A stretch of 64,000 nt of DNA. It comes from AC-32 sp963746155. GTDB lineage: Bacteria > Actinomycetota > Thermoleophilia > Gaiellales > Gaiellaceae. Shown here in pieces: positions 37,001 to 47,971 of this stretch; within the stretch, counting starts at the first letter, position 1, and each line of letters opens with the position of its first letter. The position numbers and the translations under genes are program-made. The stretch is from contig CAVVAB010000009.1 in NCBI GenBank assembly GCA_963746155.1, positions 186,001 to 250,000 of the forward strand, read 5' to 3'. Below the pieces are notes generated by a model. The model was not told where the DNA came from. It ran no database searches and saw nothing but the letters and a program-made list of their open reading frames with translations.

Positions 37001-38050
37001 GTGGCGATCGAGGAGCTGATCGAGGAGGTCGAGCGCTCGTACGCGGAGACGCAGGAGCGCGCGAGCGACCCTGCCGTCTACAACGACCACCGCGAGGCGG
37101 CGGAGGTCGGGCGGCGCCTGAAGGAGCTCGAAGGCGCCGCACAGGCTGGCGCAGGAGTGGCGCGAGGTCGCACGACGACCTCGAGGCGGCCCGCGACGAC
37201 GGCGATCTTCGGGAGATGGTGCCCGAGCTCGAGGAGCAGCTCGCGGGGGTCGAGGAGGAGCTCAAGCTCGCGCTCGTCGAGTCCGACCCCGCCGATCGCA
37301 AGGACGTGATCGTCGAGATTCGCCAGGGCGTGGGCGGCGACGAGGCCGCGCTCTGGGCTGCCGACCTCTTCCGGATGCTGACGCGGTACGCGGAGCGGCG
37401 CGGCTTCGCCGTCGAGCAGCTCGAGGTGAGCCCGAACGAGGCGGGCGGCTTCAAGGAGATCGTGTTCGCGGTCAAGGGCGACGGCGCGTTTTCGGTCTTC
37501 AAGTGGGAGGGCGGCACTCATCGCGTGCAGCGCGTCCCGGAGACCGAGTCGCAGGGACGGATCCACACGTCGACGTCGACGGTCGCGGCCATGCCCGAGG
37601 CCGAGGAGGTCGAGGTCGAGATCGACCCGAACGAGCTCAAGATCGACGTCTACCGCTCGACGGGGCCGGGTGGGCAGAGCGTCAACACCACGGACTCGGC
37701 CGTGCGGGTGACGCACCTGCCGACCGGGAATCGTCGTCTCGATGCAGGACGAGAAGTCGCAGCTCCAGAACAAGACGAAGGCGCTCCGTGTTCTCCGCGC
37801 CCGCCTCTACGAGCTCGAGCGGGAGCGCCAGCAGGCCGAGCAGGCTGAGACTCGGCGCTCGCAGATCGGCTCCGGCCAGCGCGCGGAGAAGATCCGGACG
37901 TACAACTTCCCGGAGAACCGGGTCACCGACCACCGCGTACATCTCACGGTGCACAGGCTCGACAAGATCCTCGAGGGCGAGCTGGACGAGTTCACTGATG
38001 CGCTCGCCGAGGACGACCGGCGGCAGGCTTTCGAGACTGCGTCCGCATGA
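37001..38050 (+). CDS. prfA: peptide chain release factor 1 (three frameshifts)
   Basis: About 348 residues when three inserted bases (near 37130, 37172 and 37726) are removed. The GGQ hydrolysis motif is in STGPGGQSVNTTDSAVRVTH. The residues around it and PEAEEVEVEIDP fit RF1. The stop-codon reading region is present upstream (FKWEGGTHRVQRVPETE). The C-terminal GQRAEKIRTYNFPENRVTDH is canonical. Release of peptides at UAA/UAG is essential, so the frameshifts cannot be real in a living cell. The ATG of prmC overlaps the stop. Confidence 0.95.
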
Positions 38051-38886
38051 CGATCGGCGGCGCGCTCGCCGCCGCGAGCGCAAGGCTCGCGGAAGCCGGG
38101 ATCGAGTCGGCGCGGCTCGAGGCCGAGCTTCTGCTCGCCCGGGCCTGCGACGACTGCGCGCGGGCTCTCCTCTACGCGGAGCTCGACCGCGAGATGACGC
38201 AGGAGCAGGTAGACGCGTTCGAGGCGAACCTCGTCAGGCGCGTGCGGCGCGAGCCGCTCGCCTACGTGCTCGGGGAGTGGGGCTTCCGCCGGCTGACCCT
38301 CAGGACCGACCGGCGCGCGCTGATCCCGCGACCGGAGACCGAGATCGTGGTCGAGCGCGCGCTCGAGCACATCCGGGACCGGAGCGAGCCGGACGTCCTC
38401 GACGTCGGCACCGGGACGGGCGCGATCGCGCTCGCGATCGCCGACGAGCACGAGGGCGCGCGCGTGACCGCGATCGACGTCTCGTCCGACGCGCTCGCGC
38501 TCGCGCGCGAGAACCTCGACCTGACCGGCATCAACGGCCGTGTCCGGCTGGTGGAGCACGACCTGACGAGCGGCCTCGGCGAGGCGCAGTTCGACCTGGT
38601 CGTCTCGAACCCGCCGTACGTCGAGCCGGAGGAGCTGGAGACGCTGCAGCCCGAGGTGCGCGACTGGGAGCCGCACCTCGCGCTGGTCGCGCACGGCGCC
38701 ACCGAGGCGGTCGCGCGGGCGGCCGCCGAGGCTCTCCGGCCGGGCGGCTGGCTCGTGCTCGAGAGCGCCGCGGGCGCGGCCGAGCGGATCCGCGACGCGC
38801 TCGAGAGGCTCGGCTACGACGCGGTTGCGATCACGCCCGACCTCGCGGGTAGGGACCGAGTGGTGGAGGGCCGATGGACGGGCTGA
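38047..38886 (+). CDS. prmC: release factor glutamine methyltransferase
   Basis: 279 residues, intact. Methylates the Gln of the GGQ motif in RF1/RF2. SAM-binding motif VLDVGTGTGAIALAIADE and catalytic NPPY in VVSNPPYVEPEEL. The N-terminal helical domain ends REPLAYVLGEWGFRRL. Follows prfA by a 4-bp overlap, as in most bacteria. Confidence 0.97.
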   Translation: MTIGGALAAASARLAEAGIESARLEAELLLARACDDCARALLYAELDREMTQEQVDAFEANLVRRVRREPLAYVLGEWGFRRLTLRTDRRALIPRPETEIVVERALEHIRDRSEPDVLDVGTGTGAIALAIADEHEGARVTAIDVSSDALALARENLDLTGINGRVRLVEHDLTSGLGEAQFDLVVSNPPYVEPEELETLQPEVRDWEPHLALVAHGATEAVARAAAEALRPGGWLVLESAAGAAERIRDALERLGYDAVAITPDLAGRDRVVEGRWTG

Positions 38887-39727
38887 CGACAGCCGACGGC
38901 CGGCGGCTCGCGTACCGCCGCACCGGGGAAGGCCCGACGCTCGTCTGCCACGGCGGCGGCCCCGGCTTCTCCGGGCTCTACCTCGCCGATCTCGGTGGCC
39001 TCGACCAGGAGCTCGAGCTCGTGCTGCTCGACCCGCGCGGGACCGGCGCGTCCGAGCGGCCCGCCGATCCGCGCGCCTACGCCGTCTCCGACTACACGGC
39101 CGACCTCGAGGACCTCCGCGAGCACCTGGGCCTGGAGCGCATGAGCCTGCTGGGCCACTCGCACGGCGGCGTCGTCGCGATGGACTACGCGGCCACGCAC
39201 CCCGACCGGGTCGAGCGCCTGATCCTCGCGAGCACGCTGCCGCGCTGGGCCACCGAGCAGGAGGCTGCGATGGAGGCGGCTATCGAGGCATGCGCGGACG
39301 AGCCGTGGTACGCGGACGCGAAGGCGGCGCTCGAGGACGAGCAGGCCGGGCGGTTCGAGAGCGACGAGGAGCTGGGCGAGCTCGGGCTCCGCGAGTTCCC
39401 GTTCTACTTCGCGCGCTTCGGGGACGACGAGCGCGCCTACCTCGAGCTGCTGAGTCGAGGAGCTCCCGAACGCGGATGCGCTGCTCCTCTTCAACCGGGA
39501 GATCTTCCAGACGTTCGACATGCGCCCGGAGCTGGCGAAGATCACCGCGCCCACGCTCGTCATCACCGGCGAGGAGGACTTCATCACCGGGCCGCCGTGC
39601 GCCCGCGAGATCGCCGACGGGATTGCTCACGCCGAGACAGTTGTCCTGCCAGGCGTCGGCCACTTCATCTTCGTCGAAGGGCCCGAGGCCTTTCGCGACG
39701 CCGTGCTCTCGTTCCTGGCGCGCGTGA
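38874..39727 (+). CDS. alpha/beta hydrolase, proline-iminopeptidase-like (frameshifted)
   Basis: About 283 residues. Oxyanion HGGGPGFSG, nucleophile Ser in LLGHSHGGVVA, acid in TGEEDFITGP and His in GVGHFIFVEG, the full catalytic triad. It begins 13 bp inside prmC. One insertion near 39455. As written the frame then runs on into sua5 without a stop. A second one-base insertion just before the end would restore the TGA at 39725 that overlaps the GTG of sua5, in keeping with the other genes. Substrate unknown. Confidence 0.8.
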
Positions 39728-40335
39728 TCGATCGAGCCGTCGCGGCGATCGAGGCCGGGCAGCCGGTCGTGCTCCCGACCGACACCGTCTACGGCCTGTG
39801 CGCGGATCCGGAGAACGAGGCGGCCGCGCAGGAGGTCTACCGGCTCAAGGGCCGGGAGGCCCGCCAGCCGACCGCGCTCCTCGCGCGTGACGTCGAGGCG
39901 CTGCTCGAGCGCCTGCCGGAGCTGCGCGGACCCGTCGAGAGCCAGCTGCGAGCGCTGCTGCCCGGGCCGTTCACGCTGGTCGTGCCGAACCCGGCCACCC
40001 GCTTCCCGTGGCTCGCCGGCGAGCGGCCGGACACGATCGGCGTCCGCGTGCCCGTCCTCGACGGGCCGGCCGCCGAAGTGCTCGACCGGGTCGAAGCCGT
40101 GCTGGCGACGAGCGCCAACCTCGCGGGCGGACGCGATCCCCGCCGCCTCGACGAGGTCCCCGAGGAGATCCGGTCCCGATGCGGCGCGCTCGTCGACGGC
40201 GGCGAGCTCCCGGGCACGCCGTCGACCGTGCTCGACCTGACCGGCCGCGAGCCGCGCGTCCTCCGCGAAGGCGCCGTTCCCGCAGCCGAGGCGATCGAGC
40301 GCGCCCTCGCCGCGACCAGCAGGACGCGCGAGTAG
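39724..40335 (+). CDS. L-threonylcarbamoyladenylate synthase (Sua5/YrdC)
   Basis: 203 residues from GTG 39724. Makes threonylcarbamoyl-AMP for the tRNA t6A37 modification. Motifs: VVLPTDTVYGLCADP, YRLKGREARQPTALL, LLPGPFTLVVPN, TIGVRVPV, ATSANLAGG and GTPSTVLDLTG. It lacks the extra Sua5 domain, so it is TsaC-sized. The position after prfA-prmC is conserved in actinobacteria. Confidence 0.93.
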   Translation: MIDRAVAAIEAGQPVVLPTDTVYGLCADPENEAAAQEVYRLKGREARQPTALLARDVEALLERLPELRGPVESQLRALLPGPFTLVVPNPATRFPWLAGERPDTIGVRVPVLDGPAAEVLDRVEAVLATSANLAGGRDPRRLDEVPEEIRSRCGALVDGGELPGTPSTVLDLTGREPRVLREGAVPAAEAIERALAATSRTRE

Positions 40336-40338
40336 CAT
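40333..40338 (+). promoter_or_regulatory. putative -10 element (TAGCAT) overlapping the sua5 stop
   Basis: TAGCAT, whose first three bases are the sua5 stop codon, ends 8 nt before the glyA GTG. No ribosome-binding site lies between, so a leaderless glyA transcript is plausible. Confidence 0.4.
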
Positions 40339-40346
40339 CCAGATCC

Positions 40347-41639
40347 GTGGCGATCGCGCAGGAGACTGTCCACCACCTCCGCACCGCGGGGCTCGCCGAC
40401 GTCGACCCGGCGATCGCCGAGCTGCTCGGCCGCGAGCTCGAGCGCCAGCGCGGCCAGGTCGAGCTGATCGCCTCCGAGAACTTCACCTGGCCGTCGATCC
40501 TCGAGGCCGTCGGCTCGGTCCCCACGAACAAGTACGCGGAGGGCTATCCGGGCAAGCGCTACTACGGCGGCTGCGAGGTCGTGGACGAGATCGAGCAGAC
40601 GGCGATCGACCGCGCGAAGGAGCTGTTCGGCGCCGAGCACGCCAACGTCCAGCCCCATGCGGGCGCGCAGACGAACATGGCCGTCTACATGGCGGTTCTC
40701 GAGCCGGGGGACACGATCCTCTCGCTCGAGCTCGAGCACGGCGGCCACCTGACGCACGGGCTCAAGGTCAACTTCTCGGGACGGCTCTACACGATCGCGC
40801 ACTACGGCGTCAGCCGGGAGACGAACGTCGTCGACTACGACGAGGTGCTCGCGCTTGCACGGCAGCACCGGCCGAGGCTGATCGTGTGCGGCGGGTCCGC
40901 TTACCCGCGCACGGTCGAGGCGGACCGCTTCCGCGAGATCGCCGACGACGTCGACGCGCTGCTCCTCTGCGACATGGCCCACTTCGCCGGGCTCGTCGCG
41001 GCCGGGCTGCACCCGAACCCGGTCCCGCACTGCGACTTCGTGACCTCGACGACGCACAAGACCCTCGCAGGCCCGCGGTCGGGCTTCATCCTCTGTCGCG
41101 AGGAGCACGCGCGCGACGTCGACCGCGCCGTCTTCCCGGGAATGCAGGGCGGACCGCTTCTGCACACGATCGCGGCCAAGGCGACCTGCTTCCGGATCGC
41201 AGGCACCGAGGCCTTCCGCGACTACCAGGGTCACGTCCGCGCGAACGCGGACACGCTCGCCGAGACGCTCCAGGAGGGCGGGCTCGACGTCCTCACCGGC
41301 GGCACCGACACGCACCTCCTCCAGGTCGACCTCCGCGCCACCGAGTGGACGGGCAAGGACGCCGAGGAACGTCTCGCGAGGGTGAAGCTCACCGTAAACC
41401 GGAACACGGTTCCCTTCGACGAGCGTCCGCCGACGATCGCGTCCGGGATCCGGATCGGAACCCCCGCGGCGACGATGCGCGGCTTCGACGAGGAAGACTT
41501 CCGCGAGATCGGCCGGATCATCGTGGAAGCGCTCCGCGAGGGCGCCGACGTCTCCGCGCTCGCGGCGCGGACCGAGGCGCTCTGCGAGCAGCGGCCGCTC
41601 TACCCGGGCTTCCGCGGCTTCACGACCTACGTGACGTGA
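40347..41639 (+). CDS. glyA: serine hydroxymethyltransferase
   Basis: 430 residues, intact. Interconverts serine and glycine with tetrahydrofolate. Motifs: ELIASENFTWPSILEAVGS, NKYAEGYPGKRYYGGCE, NVQPHAGAQTNMAVY, PLP-binding Lys in TSTTHKTLAGPRSGF and GIRIGTPAATMRGF. Start GTG 40347. The upp gene begins 1 bp after the stop. Confidence 0.97.
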   Translation: MAIAQETVHHLRTAGLADVDPAIAELLGRELERQRGQVELIASENFTWPSILEAVGSVPTNKYAEGYPGKRYYGGCEVVDEIEQTAIDRAKELFGAEHANVQPHAGAQTNMAVYMAVLEPGDTILSLELEHGGHLTHGLKVNFSGRLYTIAHYGVSRETNVVDYDEVLALARQHRPRLIVCGGSAYPRTVEADRFREIADDVDALLLCDMAHFAGLVAAGLHPNPVPHCDFVTSTTHKTLAGPRSGFILCREEHARDVDRAVFPGMQGGPLLHTIAAKATCFRIAGTEAFRDYQGHVRANADTLAETLQEGGLDVLTGGTDTHLLQVDLRATEWTGKDAEERLARVKLTVNRNTVPFDERPPTIASGIRIGTPAATMRGFDEEDFREIGRIIVEALREGADVSALAARTEALCEQRPLYPGFRGFTTYVT

Positions 41640-41640
41640 G

Positions 41641-42291
41641 ATGAACACGGAGGCCCTCGGCGGCGGCGTCACCGTGGTCACGCACCCGCTCGTCCAGCAC
41701 AAGCTCTCGTACCTGCGCGACAGGGACACGCCCACGGTCCACTTCCGCAAGCTCGCGAACGAGGTGACGCTGCTGCTCACCTACGAGGCGACGAAGGGTC
41801 TCCCGACCGAGACCGACGAAGTCGACACGCCGCTCGAGCGCACGAGCGTCGAGCGGATCGCCGGCAAGAAGGTCGCCGTCTGCCCGGTCCTGCGCGCGGG
41901 GCTCGGGATGCTCGACGGCGTGCTCTCGCTCGTCTCGAGCGCCCGGGTCGGGTTCATCGGCCTCTACCGCGACGAGGAGACGCTCCAGCCGGTCGAGTAC
42001 TACGTCAAGCTGCCCGAGTTCGGCGACGGCGAGCGCGACACGATCGTGCTCGACCCGATGCTCGCGACCGGCCGCTCGAGCGCAGCGGCCGTCACCGCGG
42101 TGAAGGAGGCGGGCGCGAGGTCGGTCACCCTCGTCTGCCTCGTGGCCGCGCCCGAAGGGATCGAGCACCTCCGGAGCGAACACCCCGACGTGCACATCGT
42201 GACCGCCGCCGTCGACCGCGGCCTGAACGAGCGGGGCTACATCGTCCCCGGCCTCGGCGACGCGGGCGACCGGCTCTACGGGACCAAGTAG
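41641..42291 (+). CDS. upp: uracil phosphoribosyltransferase
   Basis: 216 residues, intact. Salvages uracil with PRPP to UMP. PRPP loop LDPMLATGRSSAAAV; uracil-binding end YIVPGLGDAGDRLYGTK; start VVTHPLVQHKLSYLRD. Upp is not usually part of the prfA-to-atp run, so its insertion with glyA is a local arrangement. Confidence 0.97.
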   Translation: MNTEALGGGVTVVTHPLVQHKLSYLRDRDTPTVHFRKLANEVTLLLTYEATKGLPTETDEVDTPLERTSVERIAGKKVAVCPVLRAGLGMLDGVLSLVSSARVGFIGLYRDEETLQPVEYYVKLPEFGDGERDTIVLDPMLATGRSSAAAVTAVKEAGARSVTLVCLVAAPEGIEHLRSEHPDVHIVTAAVDRGLNERGYIVPGLGDAGDRLYGTK

Positions 42292-42294
42292 TCC

Positions 42295-43422
42295 ATGTGG
42301 GCGACGCTCGAAGACCACCCCGAGGTCATCTACGGCGCGGTCCTCGCGCTCGTGATCGTGATCCTGCTGACGCCCGCGGTGGGCGGGATGGCGCGGCTTC
42401 TCGGCGTCGTCGACCGGCCGGGCGCGAGGCGGCTGAACCGGCGCACGGTGCCGCGGCTCGGCGGGCTCGCGCTCTTCTTCGGGGTCTTCGTGCCGGCGCT
42501 CGCGTTCCTGCCGCTGAGCCAGGAGACGAAGGGGCTCCTGCTCGGGATGGCGGTCGCGACGACGGTCGGGGCGATCGACGACTTCCGCGGCCTGGTCTGG
42601 TGGGAGAAGCTCGGCGGGCAGATCGTCGCCGCCGCGATCCCGACCGCCTTCGGCATCTGGGTCCACCGCTTCACGTTCCCGATCCTCGGCGTGCACGCGC
42701 TCCCCGAGTGGGTGGGGATCCCGCTGACCGTGATCTGGATCGTCGCGATCATGAACATGGTCAACTTCCTCGACGGCCTCGACGGGCTGGCCGCGGGCGT
42801 CTGCGGGATCTCGGGCTTCACGTTCTGCGTGATCGCGCTCTCGCTCGGGAAGCCCGAGACGGCGATCCTCGCGGCGATCGTGTTCGGCGCCTGCCTCGGC
42901 TTCCTGCGCCACAACTTCTATCCGGCCCGGATCTTCATGGGCGACTCGGGAGCGCTGCTGCTGGGCTTCACGCTCGGGGCGCTTGCCGTCCAGGGCCTCT
43001 TGAAGACGGCGGCCGTGGCGACTCTGCTCCTGCCGCTGCTCGTGCTCGCGGTGCCGATCATCGACACCTCGTTCGTCGTCGCGAAGCGCCTCAAGTACGG
43101 AGAGCCGGTCTACGCGCCCGACCGTCAGCACCTGCACCATCGCTTCCTCCGGATCGGCTTCTCGCAGCGGCGCGCGGCGCTGACGATGTGGGCCTGGTGC
43201 GCGATCCTCGCGGGCGCCGCGCTCGCGACGCGGTTCATCCACCCGCACGCGCACGGGGACTGGCAGGTCGGGCCGACGATCGCGGTCGGCCTGATCGGAG
43301 CGATCGCCGTTGCGGCTTCGATCTACATGGTGTACTTGCTCGAGATCGTGAAGCTCGCGAACCCGCGCATCCGCCGACGCGACCAGGAGTCTCGCGCGGC
43401 CGCCGAGCGCCGCACTGCCTAG
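42295..43422 (+). CDS. wecA: undecaprenyl-phosphate GlcNAc-1-phosphate transferase family (WecA/Rfe/TagO)
   Basis: 375 residues, about 10-11 transmembrane helices. Transfers sugar-1-phosphate to undecaprenyl phosphate to begin an envelope glycopolymer. Motifs: NRRTVPRLGGLALF, GAIDDFRGLVWW (DD), NMVNFLDGLDGLAAG, FMGDSGALLLG and the His-rich RQHLHHRFL. Its position ahead of the ATP synthase genes is conserved in actinobacteria. Confidence 0.93.
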   Translation: MWATLEDHPEVIYGAVLALVIVILLTPAVGGMARLLGVVDRPGARRLNRRTVPRLGGLALFFGVFVPALAFLPLSQETKGLLLGMAVATTVGAIDDFRGLVWWEKLGGQIVAAAIPTAFGIWVHRFTFPILGVHALPEWVGIPLTVIWIVAIMNMVNFLDGLDGLAAGVCGISGFTFCVIALSLGKPETAILAAIVFGACLGFLRHNFYPARIFMGDSGALLLGFTLGALAVQGLLKTAAVATLLLPLLVLAVPIIDTSFVVAKRLKYGEPVYAPDRQHLHHRFLRIGFSQRRAALTMWAWCAILAGAALATRFIHPHAHGDWQVGPTIAVGLIGAIAVAASIYMVYLLEIVKLANPRIRRRDQESRAAAERRTA

Positions 43423-43501
43423 CGTCCGACGTGAACAAAGTCGGGTTAAAACGCTGCAACTGAGCCGCTTTGCGCTGTTACAAACTCGCCCTCCCGTTTG
43501 G

Positions 43502-43507
43502 TATGCT
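43502..43507 (+). promoter_or_regulatory. putative -10 element (TATGCT) of the atp operon
   Basis: TATGCT ends 7 nt before the ATG of the first ATP-synthase-associated gene. TTACAA lies 18 nt upstream as a weak -35 (43478-43483). Confidence 0.45.
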
Positions 43508-43514
43508 CGCCCCG

Positions 43515-43717
43515 ATGGAGCCCAGCCCACGCGCGTCGTTCGAGCCGGCCGGCGCCGGCGCGCTCCTCGGGGGCGTGACCGTCGACTTGCATCGCGGTCG
43601 GCGCGCTCATCGGCTGGGCGGCAGGCTCGGTCGGGCTCGGGATCCTCGCGCGGCGCGTTCGTCGGCATTCCGCTCGGCGTCTTCGCCGTCTACCGGCGCT
43701 ACCGGGACGCGATGTGA
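43515..43717 (+). CDS. AtpZ/AtpI-family small membrane protein (two frameshifts)
   Basis: About 66 residues once two inserted bases (near 43586 and 43655) are removed. Two transmembrane segments: LIGWAAGSVGLGI and GAFVGIPLGVFAVYRRY, the Gly-rich pair typical of the AtpZ or Atp1/2-like protein found at the head of atp operons. Possible role: Mg2+ transport or c-ring assembly (by family). The TGA overlaps the next GTG. Confidence 0.7.
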
Positions 43718-44112
43718 CGCGCATCGGCATCCTCGGCGAACCGCGTCCCGAGCCGCGGGGCTGGACCGCGACGCTCGGCGGCGGGCTCGTGATCGCGCTC
43801 GCCTTGCCGGTCTTCCTCATCGCAGGCTGGTCGCTGAAGGGCTGGGCGATCGCCGCGGTCCTGTGGGTCGGCGTCCAGGCGTTCGGTCTGCTCCTCGGAC
43901 GCCTGAAGCCGTCGCCGGATAACGTCGCAGGGTCAGGCGTGTTCGCCTTCGGGATGATGATCAAGTTGCTGGCGGTGCTGGCCGTGCTCCTGGCCGTCGC
44001 GTCCTCCGACCGCGAGGCCGGGCTGGCCGCCGCGCTCGTTTACGGCCTCGCCTACACGACGGAGTTCGGGCTCTCGCTGCTCGGCTACTACAACCAGGAG
44101 CCGACCGCGTGA
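43714..44112 (+). CDS. ATP synthase subunit I-like membrane protein
   Basis: 132 residues with four transmembrane helices (LVIALALPVFLIAGW, AIAAVLWVGVQAFGLLLG, MMIKLLAVLAVLLAVA and AALVYGLAYTTEFGLSLLG). It occupies the position of AtpI ahead of atpB, with GTGA overlaps on both sides. AtpI-type proteins aid c-ring assembly; the sequence itself is poorly conserved. Confidence 0.7.
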   Translation: MTRIGILGEPRPEPRGWTATLGGGLVIALALPVFLIAGWSLKGWAIAAVLWVGVQAFGLLLGRLKPSPDNVAGSGVFAFGMMIKLLAVLAVLLAVASSDREAGLAAALVYGLAYTTEFGLSLLGYYNQEPTA

Positions 44113-44954
44113 AGAGGCTGCTGTTCTCCGCCTGCCTTCTCGCGCTGGCGCTCCCCGCACCCGCGTTCGCGCGCGGAGAGTTCGACCCGACGACCGAGTT
44201 CGAGCAGCACGAGTGGGTCCCGATCCACCTCGGCCCGCTGAACCTCTCGATCACGAAGGCCGTCGTCTACCTGATGATCGGGACGGCGCTCACGATCCTG
44301 CTCGGCCTCGTCCTCATGCGCGGCCGCGTCATCAACCGGCGCCACACGGTCGGCGAGCAGATCTACGAGGTCGCGCAGGTGCAGATCGCCGAGCAGGGGC
44401 TGCCGTCGAAGGCGATCGGCCGCTGGTTCCCGTACTGCGCCACGCTGCTCCTCTTCATCTGGGTCGTGAACGTCCTCGGCTTCATCCCGCTGCCGCTGAC
44501 CGGCGAGACCTGGCACGGGATCCCGGTCTGGGGGATCTACGCGGCCACGTCGTCGCTCTCGGTGACGCTCGCGCTCGCGCTGCTGACCTTCGTCTTCACG
44601 CACGTCGAGGGCATCCGCTGGAACGGGCCGAAGCGCTACTTCAAGAGCTGGATCCCGGAAGCGCCGAAGGGGCTGCTGTTCCTGATCGTGCCGCTCGAGA
44701 TCATCAGCCAGTTCATGCGGCTCATCTCGCTGAGCGTCCGCCTCTTCGCGAACATGCTCGCGGGCCACATCCTGATCCTGACCTTCATCGGCCTGCTGTT
44801 CATCCTGCAGTCCGTGATCCTGGCCGTGTTCGTGATCCCGATCGCGGCCGTGTTCTACGTCTTCGAGGTCGTGATCGTGGTCTCGATCCAGGCCTTCATC
44901 TTCGCCGCCCTGTCCGCCATCTACATCGGCTCGGCGATCGAGCCGGAGCACTAA
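44109..44954 (+). CDS. atpB: F1Fo ATP synthase subunit a
   Basis: 281 residues, intact. The essential Arg of the proton half-channel is in SLSVRLFANMLAGH. Later helices contain VFEVVIVVSIQAFIFAALSA. It begins with a signal-like segment (LLALALPAPAFARG). GTG start overlaps the preceding stop. Confidence 0.96.
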   Translation: MKRLLFSACLLALALPAPAFARGEFDPTTEFEQHEWVPIHLGPLNLSITKAVVYLMIGTALTILLGLVLMRGRVINRRHTVGEQIYEVAQVQIAEQGLPSKAIGRWFPYCATLLLFIWVVNVLGFIPLPLTGETWHGIPVWGIYAATSSLSVTLALALLTFVFTHVEGIRWNGPKRYFKSWIPEAPKGLLFLIVPLEIISQFMRLISLSVRLFANMLAGHILILTFIGLLFILQSVILAVFVIPIAAVFYVFEVVIVVSIQAFIFAALSAIYIGSAIEPEH

Positions 44955-44960
44955 GGAGGG

Positions 44961-45260
44961 ATGCCGACCGTGAAAGGCTGCAGCTTCGCAGCCGATCAGT
45001 TCTCGTCGCACGTTCTCGCCGCATCCGGCGACGTCACCAAGGCCGGCAAGGCGATCGGCCTCGCGCTCGGCGTCGGTCTCGGCGCCCTCGGCGCCGGCGT
45101 CGGCATCGGAAACATCTTCGGCTCGATGATCCAGTCCGTGGCCCGCCAGCCCGAGCTCCGCGGCGAGCTCCAGGGCATCCAGTGGCTCGGCTTCGCCCTC
45201 ACCGAGGCGGTCGTGTTCTACGGCCTGCTCGGCTCGATCCTCGCCTACGTCCTCGTCTGA
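44961..45260 (+). CDS. atpE: F1Fo ATP synthase subunit c
   Basis: Up to 99 residues. Two-helix hairpin: helix 1 with glycine repeats (GVGLGALGAGVGIGN), the polar loop ARQPELRGELQ, and helix 2 with the ion-binding Glu in GFALTEAVVFYG. The residue after that Glu is Ala, which fits a proton rather than a sodium ring. ATG 44961 lies almost on top of the AGGAGG ribosome-binding site. GTG 44970, about 10 nt downstream of it, is the better-spaced start and would shorten the protein to 96 residues. Confidence 0.95.
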   Translation: MPTVKGCSFAADQFSSHVLAASGDVTKAGKAIGLALGVGLGALGAGVGIGNIFGSMIQSVARQPELRGELQGIQWLGFALTEAVVFYGLLGSILAYVLV

Positions 45261-45788
45261 TGCCGCTCGCCGCGAACCCGCTCATCCAGGTCACGCCGGG
45301 GCTGATGATCTGGACGATCGTCTGCTTCCTGATCATGCCTGTTCGTGCTGAAGCGGTACGCGTTCGCGCCGATCCAGCAGGCGATCGACGAGCGGCGCGA
45401 GCGGATCCGGCAGTCGCTCGAGGAAGCCGACCGCGCACGAGACGAGGCGCACGAGCTCCTCGAGCAGCACCGGCAGCTGATCGGCCAGGCGAAGGGCGAG
45501 GCCGAGGAGATCCTCGCCGAGGCCCGCAGGGTCGGAGAGGCGACCGAGCGGCGCATGCGCGACGAGACCGAGACCGAGCGGCAGCGCCGCCTGGACGACA
45601 CCAAGAAGCAGATCGAGGCCGAGACGCGCCGCGCGCTCGACCTGATCCGCACGGAGGTCGCCGACCTGAGCCTGATCGCCGCGTCGAAGGTCACCGGCAA
45701 GTCGCTCGACGACGCCGACCATCGCCGCCTGATCGAGGAGGCCGTCGGCGAGCTCGACTTCTCCGCCCTGGAGTCGTCGCGCAACTGA
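45260..45788 (+). CDS. atpF: F1Fo ATP synthase subunit b (one frameshift)
   Basis: About 175 residues. One transmembrane helix (LMIWTIVCFLIM, continuing FVLKRYAFAPI after the inserted base near 45340), then a long charged coiled coil rich in E, R, Q, A. ATG 45260 overlaps the atpE stop. The stop overlaps the next ATG (TGATG). Confidence 0.94.
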
Positions 45789-46394
45789 TGAGGCTCGCTT
45801 GCGATGCCGACTCAGGACGCGCGTGCTATGCGCGGCGCCGTCTAATGACTGGTCGATGCGACGGTCGCGAGAAGGACGCTAGGGCGTCGTCGACTGCGTC
45901 TACGCGAGGCGCTCTTCGCGCGCACGGACGCGGCCGGCTCGAGCGCAGCTCGCCGAGCGCCAGGCCGCGGCCGACGTGCCCGAGCTGCGCGAGCTGTTGC
46001 GCAACCCGCAGCTCGACCCGCGCGCGAAGACCGCCGCGCTGGAGGACCTGCTCGCAGGGCGGCGACGAGCTCGTGCGCAATTTCGTGCTGCCTGCTCGCC
46101 GACAAGGGCCGCAGCGGCCTGCTCGAGGAGATCGCCCGCGAGTTCGAGCGGCTGGTCGCCGAGCACGAGGGAACGTCCACGTCGAGCTCACGACCGCCGT
46201 CGAGCTCTCGGATGCCGAGGCGCGGAAGCTGCTCGAGCAGATCGAGGAGGCCTCGGGCCGCAAGGTCGAGGCGACGCGCAGCGTCGACCCGGACCTGATC
46301 GGCGGGATCGTGATGCAGGTCGGCTCGCTACCGGCTCGACGCGAGCGTGCGCGGGCGCCTCGAGCGGCTCCGGCGCGAGCTGGCCGCCGCCTAG
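45788..46394 (+). CDS. atpH: F1Fo ATP synthase subunit delta (several frameshifts)
   Basis: Recognisable pieces in three frames: EALFARTDAAGS, VPELRELLRNPQLDPRAK, AALEDLL, GGDELVRNF, VELTTAVELSDAEARKLLEQ and ATRSVDPDLIGGIVMQVGS, in the order of the delta subunit. The first 80 bp do not give a convincing N-terminus, so the start is uncertain (45788 is the overlapping ATG; others exist). The true length should be about 175-200 residues. Confidence 0.82.
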
Positions 46395-46437
46395 CAGATT
46401 CGATGGAACCGTCAGACCGCGAACCGAAGGAGACTCA

Positions 46438-47971
<1,534 letters not shown>

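Noticed and set aside
37001..38050. Programmed frameshifting in the release factor gene
   Set aside because: Programmed shifting is known in prfB at an in-frame UGA. This is prfA, has three shifts and no slippery site or early UGA.
38874..40335. Fusion of the alpha/beta hydrolase with Sua5/YrdC
   Set aside because: The open frame joins them, but a TGA overlapping the Sua5 GTG (GTGA) is present one frame away. One more +1 insertion, the same error seen once already in this gene, explains the missing stop.
41620..43668. Very long minus-strand ORF opposite upp and wecA (and similar long ORFs elsewhere)
   Set aside because: It is a typical antisense open frame of GC-rich DNA, with low-complexity Arg/Asp/Glu composition and no domain; the plus-strand genes are unambiguous.
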